Positions 6,398-11,419 are shown, counted from the stretch's first letter. The stretch is DNA of 11,419 bases from Deinococcus sp. (GCA_025351205.1 JANXWI010000446.1:1-11419); one strand, 5' to 3'. Notes: generated by a model not told the origin, from the sequence alone. Made by a program: numbers and translations.

Positions 6398-7110
6398 TTG
6401 ACGGTGGAACCTGTGCAGCACGGAACCGTCGAGACGGTCAGCCTGAGCGCCGTCCACAGCGTGAGCAAGCAGGTTGCGCCCTGTATCCGGCTGCTGGCGG
6501 GCCTGGGGGTGGAGGGCGACGCGCACGCCGGAAGCACGGTTCAGCACCGCTCATAGCCTTTCCGATTGATTCCGTTCTGTGTTCGGAATCAATCCGACCA
6601 GAGGGAGTAGGAACAAGTGCGGATTCTGCGGTATGGAGGAACACCCGGCGCTTTTACGGGTGTTCCGGAATGGAGCGGAATCTGTGTCACGGGCAGCGCA
6701 GGACCCCACCCAGCCCAACCTGAGGCAGCTTCACCTGATCGCGGGCGAACTGCTGGACGAGTTGCAGGCCAGAGGCTTCCGGGTGCAGGCGGGCAGCATG
6801 GGCGAGAACCTGACCACGCGGGGGCTGGACCTGCTGGCCGTGCCACGCGGTACCCGGCTGCATCTGGGCCATCCTGAATCTAACAAGGTGGCCGTGGCCG
6901 AGGTCACGGGCCTGCGGAACCCCTGTGCCCGGCTCGACACGCTGCAACCGGGACTGATGGCGGCGGTGCTGGGCCGGGATGAACACGGCGAACTGGTTCC
7001 GGCGGGCGGGCGTCATGGCGGTGGTCGTGGTGAGCGGTGAGGTCCGGCCCGGTGACCCGGTACGCGCCGAGTGGCCGCCGCCGCCCCATCTGAAACTGGA
7101 ACGGGTGTAG
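6398..7110 (+). pseudogene. MOSC-domain protein, disrupted by a 133-bp insertion and a +1 frameshift
   Basis: Three pieces in different frames rebuild one MOSC protein of about 191 residues. The N part is 6398-6553 (TTG start; contains GLGVEGDAHAGSTVQHRS), ending at a TAG supplied by the insertion. The middle is 6690-6998 (RAAQDPTQPNLRQ ... MGENLTTRG ... VTGLRNPCARLD ... LQPGLMAAVLGRD). The C part is 7000-7107 (RRAGVMAVVVV ... HLKLERV). Removing 6554-6689 restores CAC CGC TCA CGG GCA, reading HRSRA with the frame intact. One surplus C in GTTCC (6999-7000) then shifts the last 36 codons. MOSC domains handle sulfur carried on a conserved Cys, here in RNPCARLD, as in molybdenum-cofactor sulfurases and YiiM-like proteins. 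The gene was probably lost recently, because the remaining sequence is well preserved. Confidence 0.85.
6554..6686 (+). mobile_element. Structured repeat element, copy 2, inserted in the MOSC gene (TCA duplication)
   Basis: A 133-bp non-coding insertion flanked by TCA on both sides (6551-6553 and 6687-6689). It contains a perfect 11-bp hairpin (6564-6574 with 6584-6594, 9-nt loop), then the core CCGACCAGAGGGAGTA (6594-6609). A long two-tier hairpin follows: outer stem 6620-6629 with 6675-6684 (8 Watson-Crick pairs plus two G-U if RNA), matched 8-nt internal loops GGTATGGA/GGAATGGA, a perfect 10-bp inner stem (6638-6647 with 6657-6666) and a 9-nt loop. The host reading frame is restored when the element and one TCA are removed, which fixes its ends. 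It shares the core and architecture with 1444-1568 on the opposite strand. It encodes no transposase, so it must have moved in trans. Confidence 0.75.
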
Positions 7111-7183
7111 ATCACGCCGACGCCGGGGCTGTCCAGCCCACCCTGCCACAGTTGGCCCCCCCTGTGGCTGCGATCATTTCCGC
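7111..7183 (+). other. Short intergenic segment with two small hairpins
   Basis: Between the MOSC remnant and the YgjP-type gene lie GGGCT-gtcc-AGCCC (7126-7139) and CCACAG/CTGTGG (7146-7151, 7162-7167; 10-nt loop). Neither is followed by a T-run, so intrinsic termination is not supported. GATCAT (7172-7177) ends 6 nt before the ATG at 7184. That is the spacing seen for other leaderless-type boxes here, but the match to TATAAT is only four of six. Confidence 0.3.
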
Positions 7184-7894
7184 ATGAGCGCTCCCGCCCG
7201 CCCTGTGGCCCATCTGCGCGTCGGAGGCGTGAATGTCGAGCTTCGTCGCAGCAGCAAGCGCCGTACGGTGGCCCTGCGGGTGGGGCCGGGCGGGGCGGTG
7301 CTGTACGCGCCCACCACCGTCAGCGCACAGCGGCTGGAACGCTTTCTGCACGAGCGCGAGGGCTGGCTGCTGGGCCACCTCGCCGCCTTCGCCCGCCCAG
7401 CACGCCCGGCGCTGGGCGCGGGCAGCCCGCTTCCACTGCTGGGTCAGACCCTGACCCTGGAGAGTGCGCCCGGTCTGAAGGCCGCGAGGCGCGAAGGCGA
7501 CACCCTGCACGCCGACCCGGCGCGGCTGCACGCCCAGATCGAGGCGTGGTACAGCCGCGCCGCGCTCCAGTATTTCGGGCCGCTGGTGACGGAACTCGCG
7601 GGCCAGCTCGCGGGACTCCAGCGTCAGGTCACGCCGCTGGGGGCACTGCGCCTGACCCGTGCCACGGGCCGCTGGGGCAGCTGCACCGCTTCCGGTGACA
7701 TCCGGCTGCACTGGCGGCTGCTGCTGGCCCCGGAGGCGGTGGCCCGTTACGTGGCGGCGCACGAGGTGGCCCACCTGGCCCAGATGAACCACTCGGCCCG
7801 CTACTGGAATGTGCTGGCCCGGCTGATGCCCGATTACGGCGTATCCAGAGACTGGCTCAGGGAACACGGCGAGTCGCTGACCCTCTGGGACTGA
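7184..7894 (+). CDS. YgjP-type (M48/SprT-like) zinc metallopeptidase
   Basis: A 236-residue soluble protein of the YgjP/DUF45 metal-dependent hydrolase family. Its diagnostic block is RWGSCTASGDIRLHWRLLLAP at 163-183, followed by HEVAHLAQMNHSARYW at 193-208. The two zinc His and the catalytic Glu are in HEVAH (193-197), and H203 in MNHS is the third ligand. The N-terminal 10-90 segment (GGVNVELRRSSKRRTVALRV) is the usual beta-rich part of the family. It has no signal peptide and is cytoplasmic. The cellular substrate of the family is not settled. The ATG at 7184 has no Shine-Dalgarno sequence; a GATCAT box 6 nt upstream might give a leaderless transcript. It converges on the PAP2 gene with a 12-nt gap. 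A minus-strand frame over 7112-7867 is a shadow of it. Confidence 0.9.
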   Translation: MSAPARPVAHLRVGGVNVELRRSSKRRTVALRVGPGGAVLYAPTTVSAQRLERFLHEREGWLLGHLAAFARPARPALGAGSPLPLLGQTLTLESAPGLKAARREGDTLHADPARLHAQIEAWYSRAALQYFGPLVTELAGQLAGLQRQVTPLGALRLTRATGRWGSCTASGDIRLHWRLLLAPEAVARYVAAHEVAHLAQMNHSARYWNVLARLMPDYGVSRDWLREHGESLTLWD

Positions 7895-7897
7895 GAA

Positions 7898-7920
7898 GCA
7901 GGCATGTTAGCTCTGCCTGC
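7898..7920. terminator. Candidate shared hairpin between convergent genes
   Basis: A perfect 7-bp inverted repeat GCAGGCA/TGCCTGC (7898-7904, 7914-7920) with a 9-nt loop lies at the tail-to-tail junction of the YgjP-type and PAP2 genes. The PAP2 stop codon (7907-7909) is inside the loop. There is no T-run on either side, so it may be a weak or factor-dependent bidirectional terminator, or it may protect 3' ends. Confidence 0.4.
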
Positions 7921-8563
7921 CCGACTGCTGAGCCTCGCGCAGCCGCTCCCACAGCAGCACGGCCACCCCGCCCGCCCAGGCCACACCCAGTGCCCAGCCC
8001 GCCAGCACGTCAGTGGGGTAATGCACGCCCAGGTACACCCGCGACACACCCATGACGATCACGTACACTGCGCCCAGCACGGCGCTGGGCCAGCGGTAGG
8101 GGGTGCGCCACAGCAGCGCCGTGACGGTCACCGCGAGGGCCGCCGCCATGCTGGCGTGACCGCTGGGAAACGAGGCGTCGCCCTCCTGCCACAGCCAGGG
8201 CACCACCTGCGGGCGGGCGCGGCCAAAAAACAGCTTGAGTGCCACGTTGAGCAGCACCGCCCCGGTCACCGAGAGCGCGAAGTAGCGGGCCACGCTGTGC
8301 GAACGAAACCACAGCCACAGGCCCAGCAGCGCACAGAAGGGCAGCATCACGGTGGCGCTGCCGATGGTGCTGAAGGCTTTTGCCACCCCCTGAAACCAGC
8401 CCGGAGCCTGGGCACGCAGGCTGACCATCAGGGGCGATTCCCAGACGAACGGCTGGTTGTCGCGCACATTGTCGGCGATCTTGCCCAGCAGCAGCAGTGG
8501 CAGGCCCACCAGCAGCGCCAGAACGAGCAGGGGTCGCCAGTGCAGGCGGAGCCAGGGGAACAT
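7907..8563 (-). CDS. PAP2-family membrane phosphatase
   Basis: A 218-residue polytopic membrane protein with the full PAP2 signature: KLFFGRARP (110-118), PSGH (133-136), and SRVYLGVHYPTD (174-185), where H181 is the expected nucleophile and D185 its partner. Hydrophobic segments at about 12-27, 63-86, 94-110, 137-151, 160-172 and 186-204 fit the usual six helices, with the active site facing the outer side of the membrane. Members dephosphorylate phosphatidate, phosphatidylglycerol phosphate or undecaprenyl pyrophosphate. Which one applies here cannot be told. The ATG at 8563 has no Shine-Dalgarno sequence, but a TAGACT box lies 7 nt upstream. It is convergent with the metallopeptidase gene and divergent from the small acidic gene. 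Confidence 0.93.
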   Translation of the reverse strand: MFPWLRLHWRPLLVLALLVGLPLLLLGKIADNVRDNQPFVWESPLMVSLRAQAPGWFQGVAKAFSTIGSATVMLPFCALLGLWLWFRSHSVARYFALSVTGAVLLNVALKLFFGRARPQVVPWLWQEGDASFPSGHASMAAALAVTVTALLWRTPYRWPSAVLGAVYVIVMGVSRVYLGVHYPTDVLAGWALGVAWAGGVAVLLWERLREAQQSGRQS

Positions 8564-8570
8564 GAACGTC

Positions 8571-8576
8571 AGTCTA
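8571..8576 (-). promoter_or_regulatory. Leaderless-type -10 box (TAGACT) of the PAP2 gene
   Basis: On the minus strand TAGACT is followed by GACGTTC and then the ATG at 8563, a 7-nt gap, with no ribosome binding site. This repeats the TANNNT-to-start layout seen before the flavin reductase gene. No clear -35 box is seen. Confidence 0.45.
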
Positions 8577-8647
8577 GGCGCGGCGGCACCAAGGCGTCTT
8601 TAGATTGCCTACAACACTGCGCCCACGTTGCGTGGTGAACTGCGTCC

Positions 8648-8860
8648 ATGACCGGACATACCTCAGACGAAGTGATCGGCACGGGAAGCGGGCTGGGCCA
8701 CGAGCGCGGAACCGACGCCGAGAGCGCGACCAGAACGCCCAATGGCAACCGGGGCGTGGTGCAGGATTCGCCCGGCAACCCCGACATGGGCGTGGAGCAC
8801 GACAACGGCGGCAACGGTAACCTGACCGGAGAGGAGCGCCCGGAACGGGAGGAAGACTGA
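8648..8860 (+). CDS. Small acidic, glycine-rich hypothetical protein
   Basis: A 70-residue, very hydrophilic frame starting MTGHTSDEVIGTGSGLGHER and ending near ERPEREED. It is rich in Gly, Asp, Glu and Asn, with no hydrophobic core, Cys or membrane segment, so it is probably intrinsically disordered. The function is unknown; the composition resembles small hydrophilic stress or desiccation proteins, but no such family motif is seen. Its third codon positions are GC-rich, as in true genes nearby. It reads better than the competing minus-strand frames over the same bases, which are Arg/Pro-rich. There is no Shine-Dalgarno sequence; TGAACT, 7 nt before the ATG, is a poor -10 candidate. CCACG-ttg-CGTGG lies just upstream (8622-8634). 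It starts 84 bp from the divergent PAP2 start. Confidence 0.6.
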   Translation: MTGHTSDEVIGTGSGLGHERGTDAESATRTPNGNRGVVQDSPGNPDMGVEHDNGGNGNLTGEERPEREED

Positions 8861-8893
8861 CCTGATCAGGACCATCTGGCGTTCCAGACGCAC

Positions 8894-8914
8894 GAAAAAA
8901 CGGGGAACACCGTT
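8894..8914 (-). terminator. Rho-independent terminator of the mgsA-cyclodeaminase operon
   Basis: Read on the minus strand, AACGG-TGTTCC-CCGTT (8914-8899) forms a 5-bp GC-containing stem with a 6-nt loop and runs directly into T's (8900-8895). It lies about 70 nt beyond the cyclodeaminase stop and points the right way for that operon. The rest of 8861-8982 holds the palindrome CCTGATCAGG (8861-8870) and the small hairpin TCTGG-cgtt-CCAGA (8875-8888) after the small acidic gene, neither with a T-run. No gene is seen here. Confidence 0.55.
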
Positions 8915-8982
8915 CATGACACCATATCTCTGCACGCAGCGGAACCGGCGAGGGGGTCAAGCCAGCCGTCCGGACTTCTCGT

Positions 8983-9603
8983 TCAGGCGCTGAGTCTGCT
9001 CAAAACGGCCTGCATGACGTGTCCCACCAGAATCAGCGCGCGCCCTGCCAGCTCCAGCCGTTCCGCCTGTGCCGCTTCTCTCTCCTCCGAGGGCAGACTG
9101 CCCAGGTTGATGTCCACGTTCAGCAGCGTGGCCTGAAGCGCCGCCGACAGCAGGTGTGCGCCCGCCCCCACGTCCGAGACGATGCTGCGGTGGGCCAGCT
9201 GCGCGGCCAGCAGGCTCAGCTCCAGCCCGGAGAGCAGGTCACGGGCAGCGGCCAGCGGCGCGGTAGTGGCCGTATGGGCGGCCCGCCGAACGGCCTCCCT
9301 GCGCCGCGCTTTCTGATCCGCGTCTGTTTTGGGCAACGCCAGGGCGGCCATGTAGCCCTGAAACGCGGTCACGTCGGCGTCCGGGTGACGTTTCAGCTGA
9401 TCCAGCAGGTTCCGGGTGCGCTCAAGGAGCATTCCGACTTCGGGTGCGGCACCTACCCGGCGGGCACTCACCTCCAGCGCCATGCACACCAGCCCCAGCC
9501 CCAGCGCCCCCGAGATGGCCGCCACCGACCCGCCCCCCGGCGTGGGATCGCCCGATGCCGTGCGCTCCAGCAGCTCGCCCGCGCTCAGCTCCCAGAGGCT
9601 CAA
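8983..9603 (-). CDS. Cyclodeaminase/cyclohydrolase family protein (FTCD C-terminal domain type)
   Basis: A 206-residue, all-helical protein of the formiminotransferase-cyclodeaminase C-terminal family, which includes formimino-THF cyclodeaminase and the methenyl-THF cyclohydrolase FchA. Evidence is the family motif PTPGGGSVAAISGALG at 20-35, the helix DADVTAFQGYMAALALPK (75-92), and IVSDVGAGAHLLSAALQ at 141-157 leading to LLNVDINLGSL. The length is normal for the stand-alone form. It would act on folate one-carbon units in the cytoplasm. Whether it uses formimino- or methenyl-THF cannot be decided from sequence alone. It starts at TTG (9603), overlapping the mgsA stop as TTGA, with GAGG 7 nt upstream inside mgsA. 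Translation is therefore coupled to mgsA. No histidine-degradation genes are nearby. Confidence 0.87.
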   Translation of the reverse strand: MSLWELSAGELLERTASGDPTPGGGSVAAISGALGLGLVCMALEVSARRVGAAPEVGMLLERTRNLLDQLKRHPDADVTAFQGYMAALALPKTDADQKARRREAVRRAAHTATTAPLAAARDLLSGLELSLLAAQLAHRSIVSDVGAGAHLLSAALQATLLNVDINLGSLPSEEREAAQAERLELAGRALILVGHVMQAVLSRLSA

Positions 9604-10037
9604 GGCTGGGCCTCTTCTGTCTGTCCCGCCTGTACCTGCTCACGTAGCCACAACATCAGCGCCCCGGCGCTGGTGGGGTTGGTCGCCAGGGCGACGTCGT
9701 GAACGTCGCACAGCCGCACCAGGGCGCTCACGTCGGGTTCGTGCGGCTGCGCGGTCAGCGGGTCGCGGAAGAAAAACACCGCGAGAACCTGCTCCTGCGC
9801 CACCCTGGCCCCGATCTGCTGGTCGCCGCCCAACGGCCCGCTCAGTACACGTTCCACGGCCAGCCCGGTCTGCTTTTGCAGGATGCTGCCGGTGGTTCCG
9901 GTGGCGACCAGATGAAACCGCCTCAACGTCTCCAGGTGTTCCAGCACGAACAGCGCCAGTTCCAGCTTCTTCTTGTCATGGGCGATCAGCGCCACCTGAC
10001 GGGTTCTGGATGTCTGGTTGCCGGGGGCCTGGGTCAT
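9600..10037 (-). CDS. mgsA: Methylglyoxal synthase
   Basis: A 145-residue cytoplasmic enzyme converting dihydroxyacetone phosphate to methylglyoxal and phosphate, a bypass of lower glycolysis usually restrained by phosphate. Family motifs are all present in order: ALIAHDKKK at 16-24, ATGTTG at 45-50 (phosphate binding), SGPLGGDQQIGA at 66-77 with the expected catalytic Asp at D72 (D71 in E. coli), FFRDPLTAQPHEPDVSAL at 89-106 with H99 and D102, and ATNPTSA at 118-124. The length is slightly under the E. coli enzyme (152). It is first in a two-gene operon with the cyclodeaminase-family gene, overlapping by 4 nt. The ATG at 10037 follows TCAGCC and a CACAAT box, with no Shine-Dalgarno sequence. 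Confidence 0.95.
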   Translation of the reverse strand: MTQAPGNQTSRTRQVALIAHDKKKLELALFVLEHLETLRRFHLVATGTTGSILQKQTGLAVERVLSGPLGGDQQIGARVAQEQVLAVFFFRDPLTAQPHEPDVSALVRLCDVHDVALATNPTSAGALMLWLREQVQAGQTEEAQP

Positions 10038-10043
10038 GGCTGA

Positions 10044-10049
10044 ATTGTG
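10044..10049 (-). promoter_or_regulatory. Candidate -10 box (CACAAT) of the mgsA operon
   Basis: On the minus strand CACAAT lies 6 nt before the mgsA ATG, the same spacing as the leaderless-type boxes of the flavin reductase and PAP2 genes. It matches TATAAT at four of six positions and lacks the leading T, so support is modest. Confidence 0.3.
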
Positions 10050-10063
10050 ACATGGGAGAGCTT

Positions 10064-10087
10064 GTGGCGTGTGGCCCGTGGCCCGTG
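10064..10087. repeat. Short tandem repeat, 7-bp unit
   Basis: GTGGCGT (10064-10070) is followed by two GTGGCCC units (10071-10084) and a partial GTG (10085-10087). It lies in the divergent region between mgsA and the AAA ATPase gene. It may be slippage, or a binding site array for a regulator of either gene; nothing in the sequence decides this. Confidence 0.5.
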
Positions 10088-10122
10088 AGAAGCGCCGGGC
10101 CGGTTCCGCAACCCACGTCCGC

Positions 10123-10139
10123 TAGACTGCTCCCTGAGG
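10123..10139 (+). promoter_or_regulatory. Candidate -10 box (TAGACT) and Shine-Dalgarno (GAGG) of the AAA ATPase gene
   Basis: TAGACT (10123-10128) is identical to the box before the PAP2 gene but lies 20 nt before the ATG at 10149. That leaves room for a short leader carrying GAGG (10136-10139), 9 nt before the start. No -35 box is clear. Confidence 0.4.
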
Positions 10140-10148
10140 CTTCCTCCT

Positions 10149-11375
10149 ATGGTCAGTGACACTGTCATCTCCGCTCTGCAAACCGCCAGCGACCTCGACC
10201 CCGCCGACCTGGACCTGCGGCTGCACCTGGCGAACCTGCTGCTGGAGGCGGGCCGGGCCGCCGAGGCGCTGCATCAGGCCCAGGCGGTGCTTCAGGCCGA
10301 GCCGGACCGCCTGGAGGCGCTGCGGCTGGCCGCGTGGTCGGCGGAAGAGGCGGGCGAGGCCGAAACGGCGGCCCGCTACCACCGATTGAACGACGCACTG
10401 ACGGGCGTGATTCAGGGCGCGGCCCGGTCTCAGGACACGGCCCCGGAACGGCAACCCGCGCTGGCCCAGGCAGAAAATCTGCCAGAGGTTGTTGACGACG
10501 CCCGCTGGGACATCCAGACGCCGCGCGTCACGCTCGCCGACGTGGCAGGCATGACCGAGGTGAAACGCCGCCTGGATCTGGCGCTACTTTCACCCATCCG
10601 CAACCCCGAGCTGCTCAGGGCCTACGGGGCCACGCTGGGCGGCGGGCTGCTGCTGTACGGCCCGCCCGGCTGCGGCAAGACCTTCATGGCGCGGGCGGTG
10701 GCGGGCGAGCTGGGGGCACGCTTCCTGAACGTGGGCCTGTCGGACGTGCTCGACATGTACATGGGCCAGAGCGAGCGCAATCTGAGCGAGGTGTTTGCCG
10801 TGGCCCGGCGCAGCGCCCCCTGCGTGCTGTTTCTCGACGAGGTGGACGCCCTCGGAAGGCGGCGCAGCCAGATGCGGCACAGCGCGGCCAACGTGGTCGG
10901 GCATCTGCTCTCGGAACTCGACGGGGCCAAGTCGAGCAACGAGGGCGTGTTCGTGCTGGCGGCCACCAACAGCCCCTGGGACGTGGACCCGGCCCTGCGC
11001 CGCCCGGGCCGCTTTGACCGCACGCTGCTGGTGTTGCCGCCCGACCCCGCCGCGCGGCTTTCGCTGCTGGAGGGCCAGATCCGCAGTCGCCCACACGAAG
11101 GGCTGGACCTGAACACCCTGGCCGCCAGAACAGACGGTTTCTCCGGCGCGGACCTGACACACCTGGTCACCTCGGCCACCGAACTGGCGATGCAGGACGC
11201 CATTGCCAGCGGGCAGGTGCGGCCCATCAGGCAGGCCGATTTTGTCAGGGCGCTGCGCGAGGTGAAACCCAGCACCGGCCCCTGGTTCGAGACGGCCAGA
11301 AACGCCGCCCAGTTCGCCAACGACGACGGCACCTACGACGAGCTGCTGGCCTACTTAAAGGGCCGCAAACGGTGA
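10149..11375 (+). CDS. AAA-family ATPase with N-terminal TPR region
   Basis: A 408-residue soluble protein in two parts. Residues about 3-85 form TPR-like helices (DLDLRLHLANLLLEAGRAAEAL; EPDRLEALRLAAWSAEEAGEAETAARYHRL). A linker follows, then a single classical AAA module (about 125-375) like those of Cdc48/FtsH-class ATPases. It has Walker A GPPGCGKT at 171-178, a YMG-like pore loop at 204-206, Walker B VLFLDE at 226-231, sensor-1 Asn in ATN at 272-274, Arg fingers in RRPGRFDR at 284-291 (R285, R288), and GFSGADL at 330-336 in the helical lid. All residues for ATP hydrolysis and hexamer signalling are present. There is no protease or membrane domain. It likely remodels a protein partner recruited through the TPR part. 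The next gene overlaps the stop as GTGA, making its product the natural candidate partner. Confidence 0.88.
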   Translation: MVSDTVISALQTASDLDPADLDLRLHLANLLLEAGRAAEALHQAQAVLQAEPDRLEALRLAAWSAEEAGEAETAARYHRLNDALTGVIQGAARSQDTAPERQPALAQAENLPEVVDDARWDIQTPRVTLADVAGMTEVKRRLDLALLSPIRNPELLRAYGATLGGGLLLYGPPGCGKTFMARAVAGELGARFLNVGLSDVLDMYMGQSERNLSEVFAVARRSAPCVLFLDEVDALGRRRSQMRHSAANVVGHLLSELDGAKSSNEGVFVLAATNSPWDVDPALRRPGRFDRTLLVLPPDPAARLSLLEGQIRSRPHEGLDLNTLAARTDGFSGADLTHLVTSATELAMQDAIASGQVRPIRQADFVRALREVKPSTGPWFETARNAAQFANDDGTYDELLAYLKGRKR

Positions 11376-11419
11376 CGGGCGCGGGAGAGATCGGCGTCTG
11401 GACGCGGGTTTCGGCGCTG
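11372..11419 (+). CDS. Start of a downstream coupled gene (16 codons visible)
   Basis: GTG at 11372-11374 overlaps the TGA stop of the AAA ATPase gene (GTGA) and stays open to the window end. It encodes MTGAGEIGVWTRVSAL when the GTG is read as Met. AAAGGG lies about 9 nt upstream within the last ATPase codons. The overlap suggests coupled translation and a functional link. Too little is visible to name a family. Confidence 0.5.
   Translation, partial: MTGAGEIGVWTRVSAL

Noticed and set aside
7112..7867. Minus-strand frame of 251 codons over the YgjP-type gene
   Set aside because: The plus strand encodes an intact HEVAH metallopeptidase. The antisense product is Gln/Arg/Pro-rich without any motif.
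8569..8960. Minus-strand frames opposite the small acidic gene
   Set aside because: They are Arg/Pro/Ser/Val-rich, with no motif and no promoter or ribosome binding site. The plus frame has better codon use, although certainty is limited at this length.
10590..11332. Two minus-strand frames of 190 and 236 codons over the AAA ATPase
   Set aside because: They are antisense to a complete AAA module with all catalytic motifs and have no motifs of their own.
1..11419. CRISPR array, tRNA, rRNA, phage or toxin-antitoxin locus
   Set aside because: No regularly spaced direct repeats, no cloverleaf or rRNA sequence, and no phage structural or toxin-antitoxin proteins were seen on either strand.

Overview
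The window is about 11.4 kb of GC-rich bacterial chromosome with strong GC bias at third codon positions. That bias makes most genes cast long antisense shadow frames. Several features suggest a Deinococcus-type genome: TANNNT-like -10 boxes sitting 6-9 nt before start codons (leaderless-style promoters), frequent TTG/GTG starts, and the protein families present. This assignment is inference from style and protein content; no rRNA or other taxonomic marker is present. Most of the window is ordinary housekeeping or accessory chromosome. The unusual content lies in the repeats.

Layout. 1-1242 (minus): two overlapping unrecognised genes, the upstream one with TPR-like helices at its C-terminus. 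1243-1644: a gene-free, repeat-packed stretch holding a 147-bp MITE-like element flanked by CTAG, a structured 125-bp repeat and an AT-rich tail. 1645-3891 (minus): an MMPL/RND-type membrane transporter, divergent from 3950-4696 (plus), a zinc-dependent phospholipase C family protein. 4701-5363 (minus): a flavin reductase-like split-barrel protein. 5497-6393 (plus): a YpfJ/KPN_02809-type membrane-anchored zinc metallopeptidase. 6398-7110 (plus): a MOSC-domain gene broken by a 133-bp structured element with a TCA target duplication and by a separate +1 frameshift. 7184-7894 (plus): a YgjP-type metallopeptidase. 7907-8563 (minus): a PAP2 phosphatase. 8648-8860 (plus): a small acidic, glycine-rich hypothetical protein. 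8983-10037 (minus): a two-gene operon of methylglyoxal synthase followed by a formiminotransferase-cyclodeaminase family protein. 10149 to the window end (plus): a TPR plus AAA ATPase and the first codons of a translationally coupled downstream gene.

The most interesting observation is that the structured repeat upstream of the MMPL 3' end (1444-1568, read on the minus strand) and the element inside the MOSC gene (6554-6686, plus strand) appear to be two diverged members of one family. Both have a 5' hairpin with a 9-nt loop, then a shared core CCGACCRGAGGGAGTA, then a longer two-tier hairpin with a shared CCGGAAT in its 3' arm. The stem sequences differ but pairing is kept in both, which hints at selection on, or mobility through, structure. 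The MOSC insertion shows that this family can move. A separate MITE-like element has inserted exactly at the end of the first copy.

Functionally the genes look like independent small units: lipid, membrane and proteolysis functions, a methylglyoxal/folate operon, and two TPR-bearing systems at the window edges. I do not see a phage, CRISPR, secretion or defence locus, nor any tRNA or rRNA.
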